From contig LUCW03000143.1 of NCBI GenBank assembly GCA_001586965.3, forward strand, positions 107,501 through 140,221: a stretch of 32,721 bases of DNA, in the 5' to 3' direction. A model generated the notes under the pieces. The model saw only the letters and a list, made by a program, of their open reading frames with translations. It made no database searches and was not told the origin of the DNA. This document shows positions 30,676 to 32,721 of this stretch, one piece after another. Position numbers and translations under genes: made by a program. The stretch's first letter is position 1; the number at the start of each line of letters is the position of its first letter. Source of the stretch: Sphaeroforma sirkka (taxonomy: Eukaryota > Opisthokonta > Ichthyosporea > Ichthyophonida).

Positions 30676-31359
30676 AGCATTGCAAAGCAACGCAAGAAGT
30701 GGAAAGGCTACATCCTCATAGCTGATACAGACACCGAAGAAGCCGAGCGGCGACAAAGGTGCGCGGTGCACAGAGTGGGAGCGCGACACCAGGGCTCGCG
30801 AGAGGCTGCTGGCCGGGAGGTGGCGGCGTGGCTGCAGTTTGCTAAGCGCCACTACCCCGAGCTACTCAAGCATCCCAGTGTGCTGCAGTGCTTTACTGTG
30901 GACGAGCTGGAGTGTGCAGGGCTGGGGCTTCTGCGCAAGGGAGAGACGGAGGCCAACTACCTGACGGGTGAACTACTGTCGGGACGGCCTGGGCGGAATG
31001 TGTGGCGGCGCACGGATGTGAGTGGGAAGGATGTGGTGGTCAAGTCCTACAACCTCGCGTCGGTGGAGCATCGCTCGCACTTCCTGCGGACGTGTGCTAG
31101 GCTGGGTGCGTTGCGCGGTGTGCTCAACATAGTGCCCGTGGTGGGGGTGTTCACAGAGACCGAGCGGGGCTGCGTACTCATCCCGTACTACGCGAACGGT
31201 GACCTGTCCGCGTGGATCAGCGTGCACCCGCAAAGAGATTCTACGCTGTGTCTGCGCATGCCCCACCAGATTGCGTCGGCGGTCCTAAACCTGCATGAGC
31301 TGGACATTGTGCATTGTGACCTCAAACCCAAGAACATCTTCATAACATCCACGCATGAG
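30667..31359 (+). CDS. Protein kinase domain, N-lobe to catalytic loop (continues in a later exon)
   Basis: The frame is open from 30667 and reads AKQRKKWKGYILIADTDTEE, then a basic helical region, before the kinase fold. A glycine-loop-like TGELLSGRPGRNVWRR is followed by VVVKSY, whose Lys (31042-31044) fits the ATP-binding lysine. The hinge-like VLIPYYANGDLSAWI is followed by the catalytic loop VHCDLKPKNIF, with Asp at 31318 and Asn at 31333. HCD replaces HRD, which many active kinases tolerate. The LKPKN loop suggests a Ser/Thr or TKL-type enzyme. The exon ends ACGCATGAG|GTATTT at 31359. The DFG motif and C-lobe must lie in later exons beyond the window. The exon is GC-rich against the AT-rich introns. 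Its link to the upstream ankyrin exons is inferred from strand, order and phase. Confidence 0.8.
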
Positions 31360-32104
31360 GTATTTTATATTCGGATTGTATTGATTGTACTAATGCACTA
31401 TGACCACACTGTATTTGCATAGTGTATCCAGAGGTAAATTACGATATGTAGACCTGGTGGCCGACAGAACTGTCACGCATTGGACTCATTTCATTGAATG
31501 TTAGGTCCATTGAAAATAGCACTTTCTGTGTTGTGCCCATTGATCAGTTTTGTACATCACTACACGCTGTCTACGACATTGCCCCGAGGCTACCCTATGT
31601 AGGATTATAACTGAACGCCTCTACATGTTAGAATCCATGCTAGAAAGCAACGATTTCCACCGCTCTTTTTGTTAGATGAACAGAAATACAGCTCCCATGT
31701 GCTGCCAAGTCGTAACGCCGGCCTTATTAATCCCGGAGAAAAACCGGCCTTTTGTATCCGTGAATGATAATTTCAAATATTAAGAGCGAAAAATCCTTTA
31801 CAGACGACTTAAATGAACGGGGTATTGTAAAGTGTCGAGATAACTTTGTTTTATCGAGCATTTGAGATTCATCCTCTGTTCTATAGATTTGTGTGTACTA
31901 GAAACCAATTTCTTTTATGCAACTCCAAATCTTACCCTTTTGAAATGATCAAAACTTTTGTTTCAACTTCACTTTTTTTTCCATAAAGATATCTAATGTA
32001 CCGAACTTCTATAATCGCCTATACTTTACTGTATGTATTTCTTCTTCAGATATTCTGAGTACCGAACTTTAATCCTTCACATCTAACTATTTATTTCACT
32101 TGAA
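31360..32104 (+). other. Start of the intron after the kinase catalytic loop; nothing recognised
   Basis: AT-rich sequence after the donor GTATTT at 31360. No coding sequence resembling a DFG-containing exon is seen to the window end, so the intron is at least 1.36 kb or the gene is truncated. A small inverted motif (CGGCC...GGCCTT...AAACCGGCC) lies near 31718-31751. Confidence 0.45.
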
Positions 32105-32721
32105 ACCTTTTATTGCTGTTTCAACTTGAACTCTGTGCCATTGCTGTTTCAATTTAGACTTTGTGCTGTTGCTGTTTCAATTTGGACTTTGTGTGGTTGC
32201 TGTTTCAACTCGACTTTGTGCGGTTGCTGTTTCATTTGGACTCTGTGCGGTTGCTGTTTCAACTTGAACTCTGTGCCATTGCTGTTTCAATTTAGACTTT
32301 GTGCTGTTGCTGTTTCAATTTGGACTTTGTGTGGTTGCTGTTTCAACTCGACTTTGTGCGGTTGCTGTTTCATTTGGACTCTGTGCGGTTGCTGTTTCAT
32401 TTGGACTCTGTGCGGTTGCTGTTTCAACTTGAACTCGGTGCGCTTGCTGTTTCAATTTGAATTTTGTGCTGTTGCTGTTTCAATTTGGACTTTGCACTGT
32501 TGCTGTTTCAACTAGATTTGTGCGGTTGCAGTTTAATTTGGACTTTGTGCGGTTGCTGTTTCAACTTCACTCTGTGCGGTTGCTGTTCCAACTTGAACTC
32601 TGTGTCATTGCTGTTTCAATTCAGACTTTGTGCTGTTGCATTTTCAACTTGAACTCTGTGCGGCTGCTGTTTCAACTTGAACTCTGTGCGATTGCTTCAT
32701 TTGGACTCTGTGCGGTTGCTG
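32105..32721 (+). repeat. 27-28 bp minisatellite with a 138-bp higher-order unit, running off the right edge
   Basis: About 22 units of the form TTGCTGTTTCAA(C/T)TTG(A/G)ACTCTGTGCGG are present. The five-unit block 32121-32258 is repeated without visible change at 32259-32396, a recent higher-order duplication. The open frame across the array (32126-32515) is a by-product of stop-free units and is not called a gene. Confidence 0.95.

Noticed and set aside
32126..32515. 129-codon cysteine-rich frame of repeated CGCCFN/WTL units
   Set aside because: It is the translation of a 27-28 bp minisatellite. Stops are absent only because the unit lacks them in that frame.

Overview
This is eukaryotic nuclear DNA. 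It has GT-AG introns, split genes, a Ty3/gypsy LTR retrotransposon, long repeat-filled introns, micro- and minisatellites, and protein families typical of eukaryotes (ankyrin repeats, a eukaryotic-type protein kinase and a PRA1/Yip3-family membrane protein). Exons are GC-rich and introns AT-rich. A unicellular protist with expanded introns fits, and an ichthyosporean-like holozoan is one possibility, but the sequence alone does not fix the lineage.

Layout. Positions 1-3675 (minus strand) hold the 5' LTR, gag and the first part of pol of a decayed Ty3/gypsy element that runs off the left edge. It is inserted in a 57-bp tandem repeat (3682-3898) that belongs to a decayed minus-strand reading frame (to 4166). 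Positions 4393-5498 (minus) hold broken, unassigned coding remnants, possibly the tail of a non-LTR retroelement. Positions 5619-5818 are a truncated LTR of the same family. Positions 5840-9294 are AT-rich DNA studded with GC-rich palindromic clusters and carrying a tRNA-Pro-like relic. It looks like organellar DNA transferred to the nucleus and is interrupted by a complete solo LTR (8495-9075) flanked by a 4-bp target-site duplication.

From 9295 to about 29715 the window is organised as a large, diverged inverted repeat. The right arm (about 22250-29715) consists of introns and single-repeat exons of a plus-strand ankyrin-repeat protein kinase gene (first exon 19910, kinase exon ending 31359, continuing past the window). 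The left arm (9295 to about 16510) is an inverted copy of those introns and carries two intact 33-residue ankyrin exons on the minus strand (12252-12350 and 14919-15017). It stops 10 nt inside the copy of exon 5, at the edge of the organelle-like DNA. A second organelle-like insert lies inside the left arm (about 13055-14065).

The spacer between the arms holds a minus-strand PRA1-family gene (exons 18414-18537, 17134-17336 and about 16521-16855). It is transcribed divergently from the ankyrin-kinase gene. The shared intergenic region contains two tandem arrays (129 bp x 4 and 29 bp x 4).

The most interesting object is the ankyrin-kinase locus. Each ankyrin repeat sits in its own phase-0 exon of 99 bp (98 bp in a frameshifted copy) inside a duplicated module of about 2.7 kb. 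Two further intact but sequence-different cassettes lie inverted on the other strand. This could be a reservoir for repeat diversification by gene conversion, or an ordinary inverted duplication in decay; the sequence does not decide.
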